Positions 1 through 12,795 are shown, counted from the first letter of the stretch. The stretch is 64,000 nt of DNA from Hirundichthys speculiger (GCA_018398805.1 JAGFBZ010000739.1:322501-386500); one strand, 5' to 3'. Notes: generated by a model from the letters alone, not told the origin. Made by a program: numbers and translations.

Positions 1-183
1 CTCTATAAAAACATTGAGGGTGTTTAATTTCAATATATTGACTTTGGAAACAAATATTGCATTAAATCTTTATAGCATTATTATTTATTTTTGTGTGCAT
101 CACAAATTAAAGGAAGATATGGTACTTTTTTAGCAGTCCCATATTGTCAGTGCTCTATGTACGACTAATATTTATGGTGCAAG
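1..183. other. No recognised feature
   Basis: AT-rich sequence with no convincing reading frame or repeat that I can place. Confidence 0.4.
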
Positions 184-244
184 TCGCTATATGGGGGAAT
201 TGTTGCCCTTGGCGGAGGTCTGCGCTCTCCGAGTGCTTTTCTAG
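184..244 (-). repeat. Fragment of interspersed repeat family A
   Basis: The reverse complement matches the start of the repeat at 5408-5850 and 57623-58272: a block around CTAGAAAAGCACTCGGAGAG, then the 'caacaattcccccatatagcga' region. Only about 60 bp are present. The shared stretch shows dispersal; the family is not named here. Confidence 0.7.
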
Positions 245-1460
245 TTTTTTTGCGTGTCAAATTTATAGTAAGCCATAAACCCAGTCCTATGCTACTGTTG
301 CCCGTAGGCGTGTTGCTACAGTGTTGTTAATCAACTGGTTCTGCTCATCAGCGTTTTGCTTTTCCAATTTTGTCTAAGAATACATCCAACTCAGTTTTCA
401 CTCGTATTTTAAAAGATGTTGTCCCAGGTCCCGGCTTCCAACTTCCATTTGCAAATGAAACGCATCACTAAGTGCAGACCATTTTTCAAGATTTTCATCA
501 AATAAATATCACCAAAACTTCACAAAAGATTGCACAGAGTACCGCACTATCAGTCAGAACATCACCTGCCATCACCAGAGGCAATAATCTGCTTGGGATG
601 CATGAATGAGATTGAAGCCGCATATAAACACTGATGGGGACTGTATGTTGAGGAGTGTTGGAGTGCGTCCTTTGCATCACTCCGGCGCTGGTCTATCTGC
701 TGCCATCAGGTCTCCGTGATGAGCTCCAGGCATGGGAGGGTAATACGTGTCATGATGCCAAAGTCCTTTCATTCCTCATTTCACTTTAAAGCTTTCTGGA
801 TGTTGGCTTATCATGATGGTTTGCATTTATCCCTCCCTCTGCCCCTCTCCAATCTGTCGCAGTCACCAGCACAACCACATGCCCCGCATGTATTAGCGGA
901 CGGAACGTCTCTATTCAATTTTCCCTGATCCACTGTAGCCTCATGCAGAATTCATTTCAAGTGTATCAAAACACACAGGTTATGCTTGGGAAAAACAAAT
1001 CTGCAAAAGAATTATGCGTTCAAATCTGCAGTGTTTTCTCGTGACATACAGAGAAGCCCACGACGGCATGGTTGTTTATCTGGTCGCTCTCGGTGCTGCT
1101 GGAGCCTCTCTGTGGTGCAGTCGCTCCCGTTCTTATTTGCTGTGTTTAAAGATGCATTGTGAGGAATGATGATCTTGTTTTCCACTTGTGCGACTCTGCT
1201 GAGACAGCTCTCTGCAAACTCCCAGAGCTTACTGCTCAGAATACATGCACATAAAACACACTCTCTTAAACTCTGCACATTTATTTATCGGAAAACAAAT
1301 GGAGACAGATGTTCACATGCAAACAGCGCACCGCCTGCACTGACATACAGGCTATCGGGCACGCACGTAGTCTCGCCTTTTTGCATCATTTTTGTGGTTT
1401 TGACCAGATAGTGGTCAAAATATTAGTGACATGGTTTTTCTGGAGGATACAAGAGACTAT
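245..1460. other. No gene recognised
   Basis: About 1.2 kb without a convincing coding region. All reading frames are under 90 codons, overlap on both strands, and show no family motif, splice-site structure or terminal repeats that I can support. Confidence 0.4.
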
Positions 1461-1985
1461 GGGTGAATTACAATTCCTTCCCTTAAACCTCAATCTCAAC
1501 CCTCAATCCCAAAAATGCGCGCTCCCGTGAAGTGCCAGGTGCTGTCCCGATTCTTAAAAAAAGTCAAGTTGATAGGACAAGTTTGAGGGCCGTATTGCCC
1601 TCAATATTGAGATTCTCTGGCACCACCCTTGGGAGCAAGGGATACCCAGAAGCCAAGACGTCTTCAAAATTGATGGGGCCAAAAAAAGCTAGCTCCGAAT
1701 GTAAGTATTTTCCGTAGTTAATAAAGATACAAATGTTACGAAACCATCTTATTATCTTCGTTATATATATTTATAATTATCTTATTCTTATTCGTCGTCG
1801 TCGTTTTCTTGACAGACGACGTAGCTTTGGCGTAAGGCCACCCCCCACAGTCTGAAGATGTAACTGCACAAGGCACAAGATAGCCCTTACACTTATTTTA
1901 GAGGGGCCAAGATTGAGGGCCAAAGATTGAGGGTTAAGGGTGAGGGTTGAGATTGAGGGGTTAAGGGAGGAATTGGAATTGGCCC
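1461..1985. mobile_element. Non-autonomous TIR element, copy 1 (AATTCCAATTCC family)
   Basis: The left end reads GGGTGAATTACAATTCC and the right end GGAATTGGAATTGGCCC, which are inverted repeats of each other, followed inward by TTAACCCTCAATC-type motifs. The body matches the split copy at 48048-53691 along its length, for example the 'ccacccttgg', 'aaagctagct' and 'tacgaaaccatcttatt' blocks. At about 525 bp with no coding frame, it behaves like a MITE. Flanking bases give no clear duplication here. The second copy is flanked by TTA, which would fit PIF/Harbinger, but three bases are weak evidence, so the superfamily is left open. Confidence 0.75.
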
Positions 1986-2375
1986 TTTATCCTATGATTA
2001 TTTGACAGCTAAGTACTTTATAAAGTTAAGGCCACGGCACAATTAACAAGTTGTTCGGCTGCTAGACTGCTCTGAACAGGTACAAAACAAAATCTAAATG
2101 AGGATACAAACTTTCAGTTTCTACAAACCAACATATTGTGCTAATTCTGTTGTTGTAACTATAATGTCCAAACTCAAATTTGAAAATATCATGACAATAA
2201 ACAAAATGTATATAGGGAAAAGAAAAAACAAAAAGACAAAAACTCCAGTGATAATGACTTTAATTTTCGCACAGGCAGTACAAACTTTCCTGGAAAGGGC
2301 ATTGTCATAAAGGAAGCACATGTTGCTGTAAAATCTCAATTCAACTGTCATCTCAGAGGTGTCTTCAAGGCCACT
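1986..2375. other. No gene recognised
   Basis: AT-rich stretch. Overlapping frames on both strands (about 70 codons) have no recognisable product. Confidence 0.4.
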
Positions 2376-3810
2376 AATTCAATTCAATTCAATTCAATTC
2401 AATTCAATTTTATTTGTATAGTGTCTTTTACATTGCAAGTTGTCTCTAGGTGCTTTATAGAGACTCAGAGCATGACCCATGAGCAAATATCATTAACTAA
2501 ATTTATAAAACCAAATCCTAATAAAAGAAAAATGGTAAGTTTAAAAAAAAAAACTTTTATTGTGAGAGAAAAAAAACCTTTAAAACCAATTGGTGGCAAG
2601 GAAAAACACTTTTAGAGCTGGGTAAAGAAAGAAAAGAGGAGGGGGAGAGAGGATGTAGGGCATACTATACTATACTACATACATCCTGGCAATACTATAA
2701 GAGACAAGCTGTATAAATAATAGTTATCTATTAACTGGAGAACTAAGAATTCTTTGTACTCTGACTGATACATTGTTGGTACATGAACTACAGAGATCAT
2801 ATAAACAGGTGTCGGCAGCAACACTAAGGTGGTCAGAGGATCAGACTGCTGGTCAGCATGTTGGTTTATATCCCATAGATATTTATATAGACAGGTGTAG
2901 GTAAACGATGGGATGGTCAAAGGGTGGAACTGCAGATTAGTATGTAGCTCTGGAAACTCTGGTCTGCAAACATATACAGAAAGAAAAAAAAGAAAATTAA
3001 GAGGGGTGGTGGGGTGGTGCAGGACAGCACAAAAAATTATGGGAACAGTGAAATTCAGATACATTTCTGAGATGTTCCAAATAACTGGAAATGTAAATAA
3101 ATAGAAAACCTTTTTTCATTAAATCATACAGTAGTGCAAAGAGATTAAAAAAGTAACTATGGATACAACTGAATAAGAAAGGTAAAGGCGGGAAGAGAAG
3201 AGGGGTGATGACAGCACTCAGTGGATCATGTTGGTGTCTCCCTGCAGCGTAGACCTATAACAGCATAGCTATGACTAGGCTATGTTTCAGACAAGCCTGC
3301 TCTAAGTCTTGTCTTCTGCCATTCCTATAACTGTAGCGATGACTATTTGCTCTGATACATTAATTTTTAGACTAAGTATAGCCTTTACTAAACAGTAATG
3401 TTTTCAGTTTGGAGGTGTGTCAGCATCCTGAACATGGCTTCACCTTGGCAAGTGCCACTCTCATGTCATTTTCACAGCAAAGTCTTTCCTTTTCTTTGTT
3501 TTTATGTCCAGCATCCTTGAAATCCTTGAAAAGGAGACCTACACCAAACCCCTAGGGTTCGATCGAACCCAGGTTAAGAACCACTGCAATAACCTCTGTT
3601 TTGTCCAAATTTAAAAGCAAAAAGTTAGAGGACATCCAGGTCTTAATGTTCTTAAGACAGCCTGAAGTTTGGCCAACGGTTCCAATTCCTCTGGTTTCAT
3701 GGATAAGTACAGCTGCGTTTCATCAGCGTAGCAATGAAGATTTATGCTGTGGCTACATACGAACTGTCACAGAGTCTGGCTTTTGGATTTCCTGCTGATA
3801 ACAGTCTGGA
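2376..3810 (-). repeat. LINE-like interspersed repeat with (AATTC)n tail
   Basis: The (AATTC)n tract at 2376-2408 followed by TTTTATTTGTATAG is the reverse complement of the tail of many fish non-LTR elements. Further on, 3590-3790 resembles a very common fish interspersed repeat ('cctctgttttgtccaaattt', 'tacagctgcgtttcatcagc'). The two parts are likely ends of one degenerate minus-strand copy, which is an inference because the middle is not recognisable. A hAT-like end lies inside at 3530-3587. No intact ORF is present. The 129-codon minus frame at 2675-3064 has no domain. Confidence 0.5.
3530..3587. repeat. hAT-like terminal fragment
   Basis: The reverse complement reads CAGTGGTTCTTAACCTGGG, then TTCGATCGAACCC. 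This is the CAGTGGTT-type terminus common to hAT MITEs. I cannot find the other end. Confidence 0.5.
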
Positions 3811-5140
3811 TCGTCTATTTTGTCTTGGATCTGGAGCACAAAGCATCTGTTTTTACATTAAAAAAAAAAAAAAAAAAACACAAAAATATCTGAAATACTG
3901 ATTTGTCTGACCAAAATACACATTTTCTCTGCTTGACGGTCTATTCCAGATGTCTCCCTGCCTAGAAAAGCCAACACTTCTTTGGGCAAGGTTAACATAA
4001 GGCTTGCTTTTCACACAGCAAAGTTGTGCATGAAGCACTTGACAAAGCTGTCCCAAAGTAATCCCTTGCTCATGTGGATATATCAGCCATTTCGTGTTGC
4101 ATTGTCATTTGAGGGACCCGTGATAACTCGTGTCCAGCTTGTGCCCTTGACCTTTACGCACTGAAACCCCTCCAGATTCCTTGAATCGTTTAATGACATT
4201 ATGCAGTGTAGAGGGAAAAATATGCAAATCCCTTCCAATCCTTCTTTAAAGGGGACAAAAATCAATTTTTCTGTGCATGAGAGCATATATTTGGGAGCCC
4301 GAAAGTGACTTCTAACTCAGAAACTCTGACATAACACAACCTTGTTACTTTATGTGGGCCGGCCTAAGAATGCAAATAAGACTTTTCATGGATGGATTTA
4401 GATTTGCAGGGTAATGTTACGCCACATATACAAATAAGAATGGAAATGATCCAGCCTACTCCATTTTCACAGCATGCTGTGCTGTAATATTTGGAAAGGG
4501 GATTGCAAATATACCCCAAACCAACCAATATAAAATGAGGTGTAAAGACAAAAGGGTATGTCTCCTGAAAAGATGCAGAATGTTTTGTACTGTATACCTG
4601 TGGCGTTTTGACCAGTGCATGCCATAATCATTCATAAAGTCCTGAGGAAGCTGTGCCGTCTTGAGATAAAAGCAAATAAGTCTTTCTGCCCCTGAGAGGA
4701 TGCATTTGGGTGTTTGAACCCACGGCTAACTATAAACCTACAAAAATGAACTCTGACTCTGCCATTTTGTTCACGGGATGGCCTGAATATTTCCTCAGTG
4801 AGCTGTTTAAATTTACAGGTACAGGATGCAAACTAGACAGGAATTATCCATTCTCCCCACATTTTTCTTTAACCGTACAATCTGCTGCATTTGCTGTACC
4901 TTGGAAATGGACGACACATGAACCTTTTACAGCAAGTAAAAAAAAAAAAAAAGGCTGTTAAGATTTGGTTTAAAAGAGAACTCTTGTGCTATGTGATATT
5001 TTGGCCAAAGCCATTTCATTAAAATCTCATAAAACGGTGTCAGCTTTTGAAACATGTCTTCTTTAAAAGAATGTTTTTTTTTTTTTTTTTTTACACATTT
5101 TCTCACTTATTACTACTGTACTATCAGTCCTACTGAGATG
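3811..5140. other. No gene recognised
   Basis: Contains A- and T-homopolymers (about 3861, 4939, 5076) and short random frames only. No splice-flanked exon or element ends seen. Confidence 0.4.
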
Positions 5141-5395
5141 AACTGGACCAGGATGGTAGCTAGGCGGTTAGCACCGTCTCTGGGCAGGTGGGTGGTCTCT
5201 GGTTTGAAGACTGGCTTGGCCCCCTCCATCTGGAGAACTCCAGTTTTACTCCCACGTTCCAAAATTGGACTTCTAAATTGACCAAACATGTGAGTACAAA
5301 TGTGTGTCATTCTCTGTAAGTGGTTCCTGTGATGGTGTACTCCCACCTGTCACCTGAAGAACGGCTGGACTCCCCATGAGACCCTAAACAGGAAG
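5141..5395 (+). repeat. Degenerate tRNA-type SINE
   Basis: The 5' part has an A-box-like stretch (about 5156-5172, 'gtagctaggcggttagcacc') and a B-box-like GGTTTGAAGACT at 5201. The body then matches a widespread fish SINE: 'ggagaactcc', 'tactcccacgttccaaaa', 'ttctaaattgacc', and a tail of the 'ggctggactccccatgagac' type. A second partial copy of the body lies at 56165-56420. The RNA polymerase III boxes are diverged, so it is a dead copy. Confidence 0.55.
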
Positions 5396-5407
5396 AAGTA
5401 GGTATAG

Positions 5408-5850
5408 ATTAGAAAAGCACTCGGAGAGCGCAGACCTCCACCAAGCGCAACAATTCCCCCATATAGCGATTTACAGATTACGATAAAATCTGCCTTCTGG
5501 ATCAGACCCGGATCAGCCTTTGAAATTTGATAGAGGTTCCCATTGTCAATCCCTGAGTCAAATTTAATGAGTTTTGGGAAATGATTAACGGAGATATTGA
5601 GAAACAAAATTTTTGGCCCCATTGACCGCAATGTTATCGAAAATTTGAAAGTGATCCAGAATCCAGGATTTCTTCTGGATCACACCCAAAATGCAATCAG
5701 TTCTTCCTTTTCACATTTCTGACAATTCCTGAAAATTTCATCAAAATCCATCCATAACTTTTTGGAGTTATCTTGAATACAGACAAACAGACAGATAAAC
5801 CCCCGCAAAAACATAACCAAAAACATTTACCTCCTTGGTGGAGGTAAAAA
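5408..5850 (+). repeat. Interspersed repeat family A, longest copy
   Basis: About 440 bp, shared with 57623-58272 (same strand) and 184-244 (opposite strand). Shared blocks include 'ggttcccattgtcaatccct', 'ggagatattgagaaacaaaa' and 'atccatccataacttttt'. It ends in an ACAGACA-rich stretch (5780-5800) that has become a tandem (ACAG)n in the other copy. A simple 3' repeat tail and no TIRs suggest a non-LTR or SINE origin, which is an inference. Confidence 0.7.
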
Positions 5851-7208
5851 GTAATTATCACTTTTCAGTGTCTCAGCTAGTAAATGCAATCCAGCATTTG
5901 AGGGAACAAAATGGCATAACCTACAACTCATTACTCGTGCAGAAATTCCTCCAAATGCAGTTTGCGTGAACCATCATGCTGCTAAAGATTCGTGATGTGC
6001 CCGCTGGACCTCCGTTGGAGGAAATCTGTGCGGCCGACTTTGCCAGATAAGGCTTACCGGGGAAGTCAAACACAAGCACACACCTTCCTCCACTATACCC
6101 GGTCTCAGCTGAGAAATGTGATTGTCGGTGACAACTGCTGTGACGTGGAAGCCGGCTAGCAGGTGCTCGGAGCTCTGTGCCCACTCTCTGAAATGGCCAC
6201 AGAGGAATATCTGTCATGGCTGGTTACTGGCATCGCTATCTAGCCCCTGCACTCTGTGTGTATTTGGGAGCTCAGCAGAAGAAAATTGTGTGTGCGGCAT
6301 GTGTGTGAGTGATAGTTGAGTGTGAGCGTTTGGAAGCTGCAGAGAATAAAACGGGAAATATTCACATGTATTCACAAGGGGAGGACCACCGTCGCAGAGC
6401 CTCTGCTGTGCAGATGCTTGTTCCAAATTATAGACTTGAATTGGCTCCTATTCGAAGAAAAAAAACACATATCTGACATGGTTTTCTGCACCTGCACAAC
6501 AATGCAAAAAAAAAACAAAACACCAAAGCAACTTGTTTCTTTTCTTTTGGCAAGCAGTTTTGAAATGCTAAAAGTTCTGTGCTGTACATTTACGCAGGGA
6601 TGCTTTCGCGCCGGAGATATGCGTCCACATGCTGCAGTGCTTTCCATAGAATTGTCCTCCGAGCAACAAAACGCTTTACTGCAAAATGTCAAAAAAAAAA
6701 AAAAGAATCTATGACAAAGTTAATGTGCTTTTAAGGAAATTAATACACTGTCTCATTCATCGCAACCACTTTTTGACCTTGCATTTTAAACTTTCATTCA
6801 ATATATTGTATTGAAAATATTTTGTTTTGGATTGTAAAATAATTATGGGACTGGCTGTTTCATCCGTGCTGATTTTTCTAAGGGCCTTTTCAGATTAATG
6901 TGCAGCTATAGAACCATCTACACATCAACGTAAGGGATGTGAGTTTATCAATCCCTCCTCTGTCAGGGATTAATCCCAAACTTTACTCTCACACAAAAGA
7001 GAAAAAGAGAAACTTAACACTTACTTTAAAAGCTTGGCTGTGAAAACTTGATTTTTAGATGAATGATCGTACACCTCCCTCTACCCGCAAATTGCAGGTT
7101 TAGGAACCTCCGCTAACCGCTAATGCAATCAACCAACTTCCCTAAAGACTGCTACCTGTTATGCCGACTCCCTTACTCACATTGTAGGTGTGACAATGGG
7201 GGTGTCTT
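5851..7208. other. No gene recognised
   Basis: Two poly-A tracts (about 6506 and 6691) and several overlapping frames up to 132 codons occur on both strands, none with a recognisable domain or codon pattern. 5920-6330 is less AT-rich than its surroundings, but I cannot assign it. Confidence 0.4.
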
Positions 7209-7276
7209 TTGCGCTTTCCGCAAACTCGGTATTTTGCGATGGCGATCGCAAGATACCGAGTTTGCGGAAAGCGCAA
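7209..7276. repeat. Near-perfect 32-bp inverted repeat (hairpin) with 4-base loop
   Basis: Left arm 7209-7240, loop GGCG at 7241-7244, right arm 7245-7276. The arms begin TTGCGCTTTCCGCAAACTCG and pair at every position except one. That one is T opposite G, which is a U-G wobble if transcribed from the + strand. Pairing stops at both outer ends. No matching transposon terminus was recognised nearby. Confidence 0.9.
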
Positions 7277-9040
7277 CCCGCATGTCGGCGCGTAAAAGAC
7301 AAATGTGACAATACAAATGTGCGTCCACCTGGTCTCATGTGGACGTGAACAGCTCTACCTCTCGATTACGCATCACCGTATTCCTTCCATATATTTTTAT
7401 TCTTTTGAGGTCAGAGGATGTCTGGTCAGCAGTTGTGGTGGATGTGGGAATAGTCACGGCCAGACACGTCAGTCTGTACAGCTGTGGCATGATCTCATTC
7501 AGATGTCTGCTGTGGAGGAAACCAAGGAGATCTTTGGGACATTTCCCCTCAAAATCCATCATGGCCTACATCACAGTCACTCTGTTTTTTTTTTTAACAG
7601 GTCAGATCATCAAATAGAGCTCCGTGGCTTTATTTGATGAATATGTGAGTGTGCTTTTATTGTTGTTTTGGCTATTAAATATGATGTTGAATCTGATTAT
7701 GTGGCATTCAAAGTAACAATATGGATAACTTGATGTTCTCTACATGCCTCCTAAAGCACTCTGAGAGTGCTGAAAACTCCCCCCCCCCTTCGCAAACCAC
7801 TTCAGAGTTTTCCCTAGTTTCCTGTTGACATCCCTGGAAGTACTTTTAAAGAGTAGTAAATTGCTTGTTTTTTCTTAATTGACTGCATTTATGACCATTA
7901 TTGTTTATCTTTGTATTTTTCTCTTTTTTTCTAGCATCTGCTTGGTATAATTAGGTCTGATTTGTGTGCTTGTGAAATAAACTTTGTCTGAATGTCTGCA
8001 TCCGACTGTCTGAGTTAATGGCGATTTGAGAGCGGGGCTTGATTAATTAAACCGTGAAACATGTCTTGAGGGCTCTTTGAATCCGCAAGGCATGACTGAA
8101 CGGCGTTCATATTAAAAGTTAACTTCAAATTTGCTTTGTGCTCTCCGTATTGTGGTTGCATTATTACTGTTGGGCAGCCGTATCTCCCGAAGGCCAATCT
8201 CGCAGTGGGCTGTCCATATGGAGTGATGAGTGATGTATTATGTGTAAATTGTCCAACACTGAATCAGACATATTGATCTCTGAGTGTTGACACTTGGATC
8301 TTTTGAGTGCCGCGCTGCAGCAGAATGATTACTTTTTCATCATCCCATTGATATTTCATCATTATTGTTTTTTTTGTTTTTCATTTCATCTAAACCATCG
8401 CCGCCAACGAGCCCTTTTGAAAAGCAGTTATATAGTGGATGTCCATCATTTTCCTTTTATGAGTCACCCCATGCGCCGGTGCTATTTAAAACAACAGATA
8501 GGTTATGTGGCAGGTTTTTCCCCTCCACAATATGTCCCCGTGAGCCGTGAGCCGAGTGCCTCTCCCATTACCCATGCAGTAACACTTGTTTATTTGTACT
8601 GCACCGTCCATGCCCAGGGATGTGCTTGTTGACACAGGATCGCACTTTTACGGAATAATGAAAATATTTATCATACTTGCAAACATCCCCGTGATTTATA
8701 TAAAGGCGAATCATGTGCCGGGAAGAGGCAAAAGTCACATTTCTTAAAGAATACCGGCGCTGATTATAGCTGGCGTCCTGTGCATTTGGCTTAGTTGCCT
8801 CGGGATTAATTATGCCTGCAACAATAAAGGCCGATAAGAATGACAGAAAATACATAAGAGAGTGCTATTTTGAAGAAAGCAGCAAAATTCTCGTGGAGAG
8901 AAAAGGAAAAGGGTGGAGGGAATATTGCAGTGAGCAAACATGCTGTGTTAAGTCTTCAGAGTGAAACTGCTTGTTGTGTTAGGGCTAGTGGAAAATTGTT
9001 CCAGTAGGAGGTGTGTTTACTTGTCAAGAATGATATGTTT
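7277..9040. other. No gene recognised; possible conserved non-coding stretch
   Basis: No exon or transposon end found. The part around 8015-8240 is mixed in composition, free of simple repeats and contains ATTAATT-type homeodomain cores, so it could be a conserved element. That is a guess from composition only. Confidence 0.3.

Positions 9041-9096
<56 letters not shown>
9041..9096 (+). repeat. (GT)n microsatellite
   Basis: About 28 uninterrupted GT units. The cysteine/valine frames across it are translation artefacts. Confidence 0.95.
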
Positions 9097-9099
<3 letters not shown>

Positions 9100-10850
9100 G
9101 GGCATCATGTATTCTGTATGTTGTTATGATCCATTGTCTCGGGCCGAGGACTCTCGAAGAATGAGATCAAGAGTACATAGGTTCAAGGAACTCAAGCTGA
9201 ATTAAAACGACAGCAGTAAATCAAACAACGAATGTCTTCAATGAAACGGGGGGGGGGATTATGAAGGCTGTTGCCTCGGGCCAGTCAAAGGTGTTCTTGC
9301 AGGGACTTTTCCAAATGAAAGAACTTCATAAAAACCTCGAGAGGGAATGAACAACCCAAACCAAATCTAAGAAACCTTAGATTTCTTCGAAACCTTACGT
9401 TTCTGGGGCCAAACAGCAGAGCTGTCGCTGTTTTGAGTCCACGTCCACCAAGATGGCGCCCTGGTCACGTTCACATATAGAAACACAAATAGTACATTTT
9501 GTTTTATCCAGTGAATGGGAGACAATGTATGATCTCACCTCAGTGTTTTTTCAGGTTTTTTTTGGGGGGTTGTTTGAATCTTTAATACATTTAAAGATTT
9601 TCCGGCCTGACATTTCAAGCATTATATTTCACACTACAAAGCTGTCCTAACATCTATCCAAACATTGTGTACTGCTTTTCGTATGTTTTGTTTTGTTTTG
9701 TTTTTCCCCCCCAAGGAGTTTTTTTGCACAAAATTGGCTTCACACAACATGTTGGCAGTCAACCACCAGTCAGTGCATAGAGTTTGTCTTTTGAATGGGC
9801 AACATCAAGGAGATAGGACTGGGATCGAGGGGGGGGGGGGATGCTTGTTAAGAATAAACAAAACAAAACAAAAAAATTAAATCATATACAGCCTTAAACA
9901 TCTAATTTATATCAATGGTTTGGTATCTTGAGAGGTTTACGGCTCAGAGGACGTGCCCCCAGGATTTCCATCTATAATGGGCTGCCCACTATTGATCCTG
10001 AGAGCCAGCTTCTCCATGAAAGTGAAGGCGGGCGGTGCTGGTCACCCACCCTTTTCATGGGCCTCCGCCTTCTTCCTACTGGCTTCAGAATAATTGCTGT
10101 TGGACCGAAACATTATCTGGCATGTAGAAATAGCATCTGAGAAATATACAGGCCAAACTCCATAAAGGCTTTGGCAAACAATTCTGGGGAAATTCCTATT
10201 ATTTTGGATATTTGTTACATTTCTTCTTCATTCGTTGCTATGACCTTTTAAGACTGAGCTGTGAGATTTGCTAAAAGGGCACCATAAAAATGCTTCGGAA
10301 TACATGCATTCTGCATATATAAGAATAGATCTGTTTAATAGTCTTTTTATTATTCAGTTGTCTTTGTTACTGTACCTTCCCTTTAGAACCACTCGGACTG
10401 TTGTGAAGACTAAATACCAGGTTCTGTAATTGTATCACAGCCTTTGGCAAAGGTAATTTACACCTGTGAGTTGATGCTGGAAAGTACTGTAAGGTTGAAC
10501 AGCAACATACAGCCTTCTGTTAAAAATGAATGCTCATGCTAAGACAACTCAATGACACATTCTGCCCACACTACAAAGGCATGGCAACAGATCAAGACTT
10601 AAAGATGTCGAGCAAACCTTGTAGTAGGTGGAGGTACTGGACTGGCCTGTCTGCGCTCGATTAAAATAATGTTTTGAGCTGAAATTTTGAGCTGATATAC
10701 AGCAATGTTGCTGTACTGTTTCACAACTCAGGCATGTCTGGAAAGGAAAGGAGCACCTAAGAAAATATGTTAATATCTTATTCATGTGTCACCTTTCAAA
10801 TTTGTAATTAAACTTATGGCAAACATGAAGTGGTATTTCTGCATGATGGA
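9097..10850. other. No gene recognised
   Basis: Contains G- and T-rich homopolymers (9249, 9560, 9830). No coding region or element ends that I can support. Confidence 0.4.
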
Positions 10851-10891
10851 AGGCAAGTTTATTTGTGTAGCACATTTCATACACCTTTTAA
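10851..10891 (-). repeat. Short fish LINE/SINE tail remnant
   Basis: 'aggcaagtttatttgtgtag' followed by 'cacatttcatacacc' is the reverse complement of a common fish retroposon 3' tail. Extent beyond this is unclear. Confidence 0.45.
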
Positions 10892-12486
10892 ATGTACTTA
10901 TATGAGCCAAAGGGAATGGATTTAAGGCAAACGCCACTGGGCCAAGATAAGAACCATGGGGAACACCTGAAGGCAAAGGTGAAGCAGACGATGCAAATTT
11001 CTAGTGTTACAGATAAAAAGACCTTCCAGAGAGATAAAAACCACTTCAGAGCGGATCCCCAGACAGCCATTGACTCGGCGTATGAATCATGTGAAATGCA
11101 GAACTGAAGCAGCAGCAGTACTGAACATACACAACTCCTGCATCGACAGGTCATCAGTAACTCTAAAAGCTTTTTTTAGTTGAATGCGTAAAATGGAAGC
11201 CAGAGTGAAATTTATCAAAGACATAATAATACTCCTCTAAAATACCAATAAATTATTTAGCAACCACTTTGTGCAGGACCTTTGCCATAAAATGTCATTT
11301 AGAAATAGGCCAGTCAATTTTCTATCATTTGTATCAAATATCTAATTTGTAATCAATTAAGGAAAATCCTTTTTTTTCTAAATTATTCCATTTTCTTTTT
11401 GATTTTGGAAGTGCTGGAGCGATAGCTTACTTGAAATAAGTAGGAGTCGGCTTAACATCAAAAAGACTGGAGGAGGGGCTCAATGAAGCCTAAAATTTTG
11501 TTTAGCTCTTGTAGTAAAATAAAAGCAAAACTCTCACGGATTATGGGGCGAGAAAGGAAGAGCTGTTTGGGTGAAGGAAGGAGTTAGTTCTCATGACATT
11601 TTTTTATTGCTGACAAAAGGAGGAGAGAAAACAGCTTCACTCCTCCACAGAGGAAACCGGAGCATGTGATGATGCAGGAAACTATAATATAACAGCATCG
11701 AAGAAAACTTTTGGATTACGTCAGCTGTGGGAGAAAACAGAACATAAAGCCTTCGTCTTCTTTTAATGCTTTAAAAAAGTATTTTGAAAAAAGAACGGCA
11801 CATTAAAAGAATGTAGGAATGTTGTATCCTAACAAGTTAAATTAAGTTGATGAGAGAAAACAGGTCTGCAGTGAAAAAGAATGTAAGAAATAAGAACTCC
11901 TGCTGTTTTCTTTCTTCTGATGCTGCTGAATAAAAAGACCAAAAAATGAAAAAAGGACTTCACTAGCCTCACAAACTCATGCGGATGCCGACAGCTGAGT
12001 GCTTTGAGAGTGACTCTTGCAAAGTTATTAAAAAAAAACATAATAGTCGATATAAATATGACAACAACACACACAAAGAGCTTGAATGCTTCAAGGTTGC
12101 TGATGTTGCTGATGTGTGTGTATGTTTTTTCTAACATGACAAATCCACTCATCCTCTTTCTTTGCCTTTCCTGAATTAGCTCAGACCTCACCACCGTCTT
12201 AACAGCATACGGTCCTAAACGAGGTGGCCACAATGCCAAATGGACACATAAAAAAGGAGACATTAATGGACTGAGGGGCAGTATAAATCTACCAGCTGAG
12301 GCTGCTTTTGTTAGCAGGTCAACGTGGGAGGAGAGGGCAAAGATGCCCCAGGTGAGGCATATCTCTGCCATCTTATTATGCTGACTATAAGTGGCGCTGA
12401 CATTGTGCATCCCACATGAAAATGGGAGAAAATGTGATTATTTATCCATCTCTATAAAGAGCGGCAAGGTAGTGCACTCTGGGTAT
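10892..12486. other. No gene recognised
   Basis: Includes a 193-codon minus frame (11829-12410). It has no domain, its hydrophobic runs are T-rich-codon artefacts, and no splice sites or neighbours support it. Confidence 0.4.
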
Positions 12487-12795
12487 TTAACCTTTGTGTC
12501 GTGTTCGTTTCTCCCCCCTTACTTTAGTGTTCCCGGTCAAATTTGACCGGCCTGTTTTAACTGCTCCTACATAGACAGAAAAACCACTGATCTTCACCAA
12601 ATTTTATTTAACTCCTTTTTAAGCTGTAAACAATGTCTCAGACCACCTGTTTACATGAATAACTGCAGTTAATATACATTAAATAGACACAGAAATAGTA
12701 AATTGTATTCGAAAATTATCATTTTTTGTAAAAAAAAAAAAAAAGTAACAAAAATCAAAACAGTGACCAAATTCACACAACATCAACATGTTGTA

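Noticed and set aside
2675..3064. 129-codon minus-strand frame
   Set aside because: Lies inside a LINE-like repeat in a region without motifs, overlapped by a plus frame.
6316..6714. 132-codon plus frame and 106-codon minus frame
   Set aside because: Opposed frames over the same DNA ending in poly-A. No family motif.
8961..9205. Cys/Val-rich frames
   Set aside because: Translation of the (GT)n microsatellite.
11829..12410. 193-codon minus-strand open frame
   Set aside because: No domain, no splice or promoter context, and a composition-driven hydrophobic run. A frame of this length can occur by chance in 64 kb.
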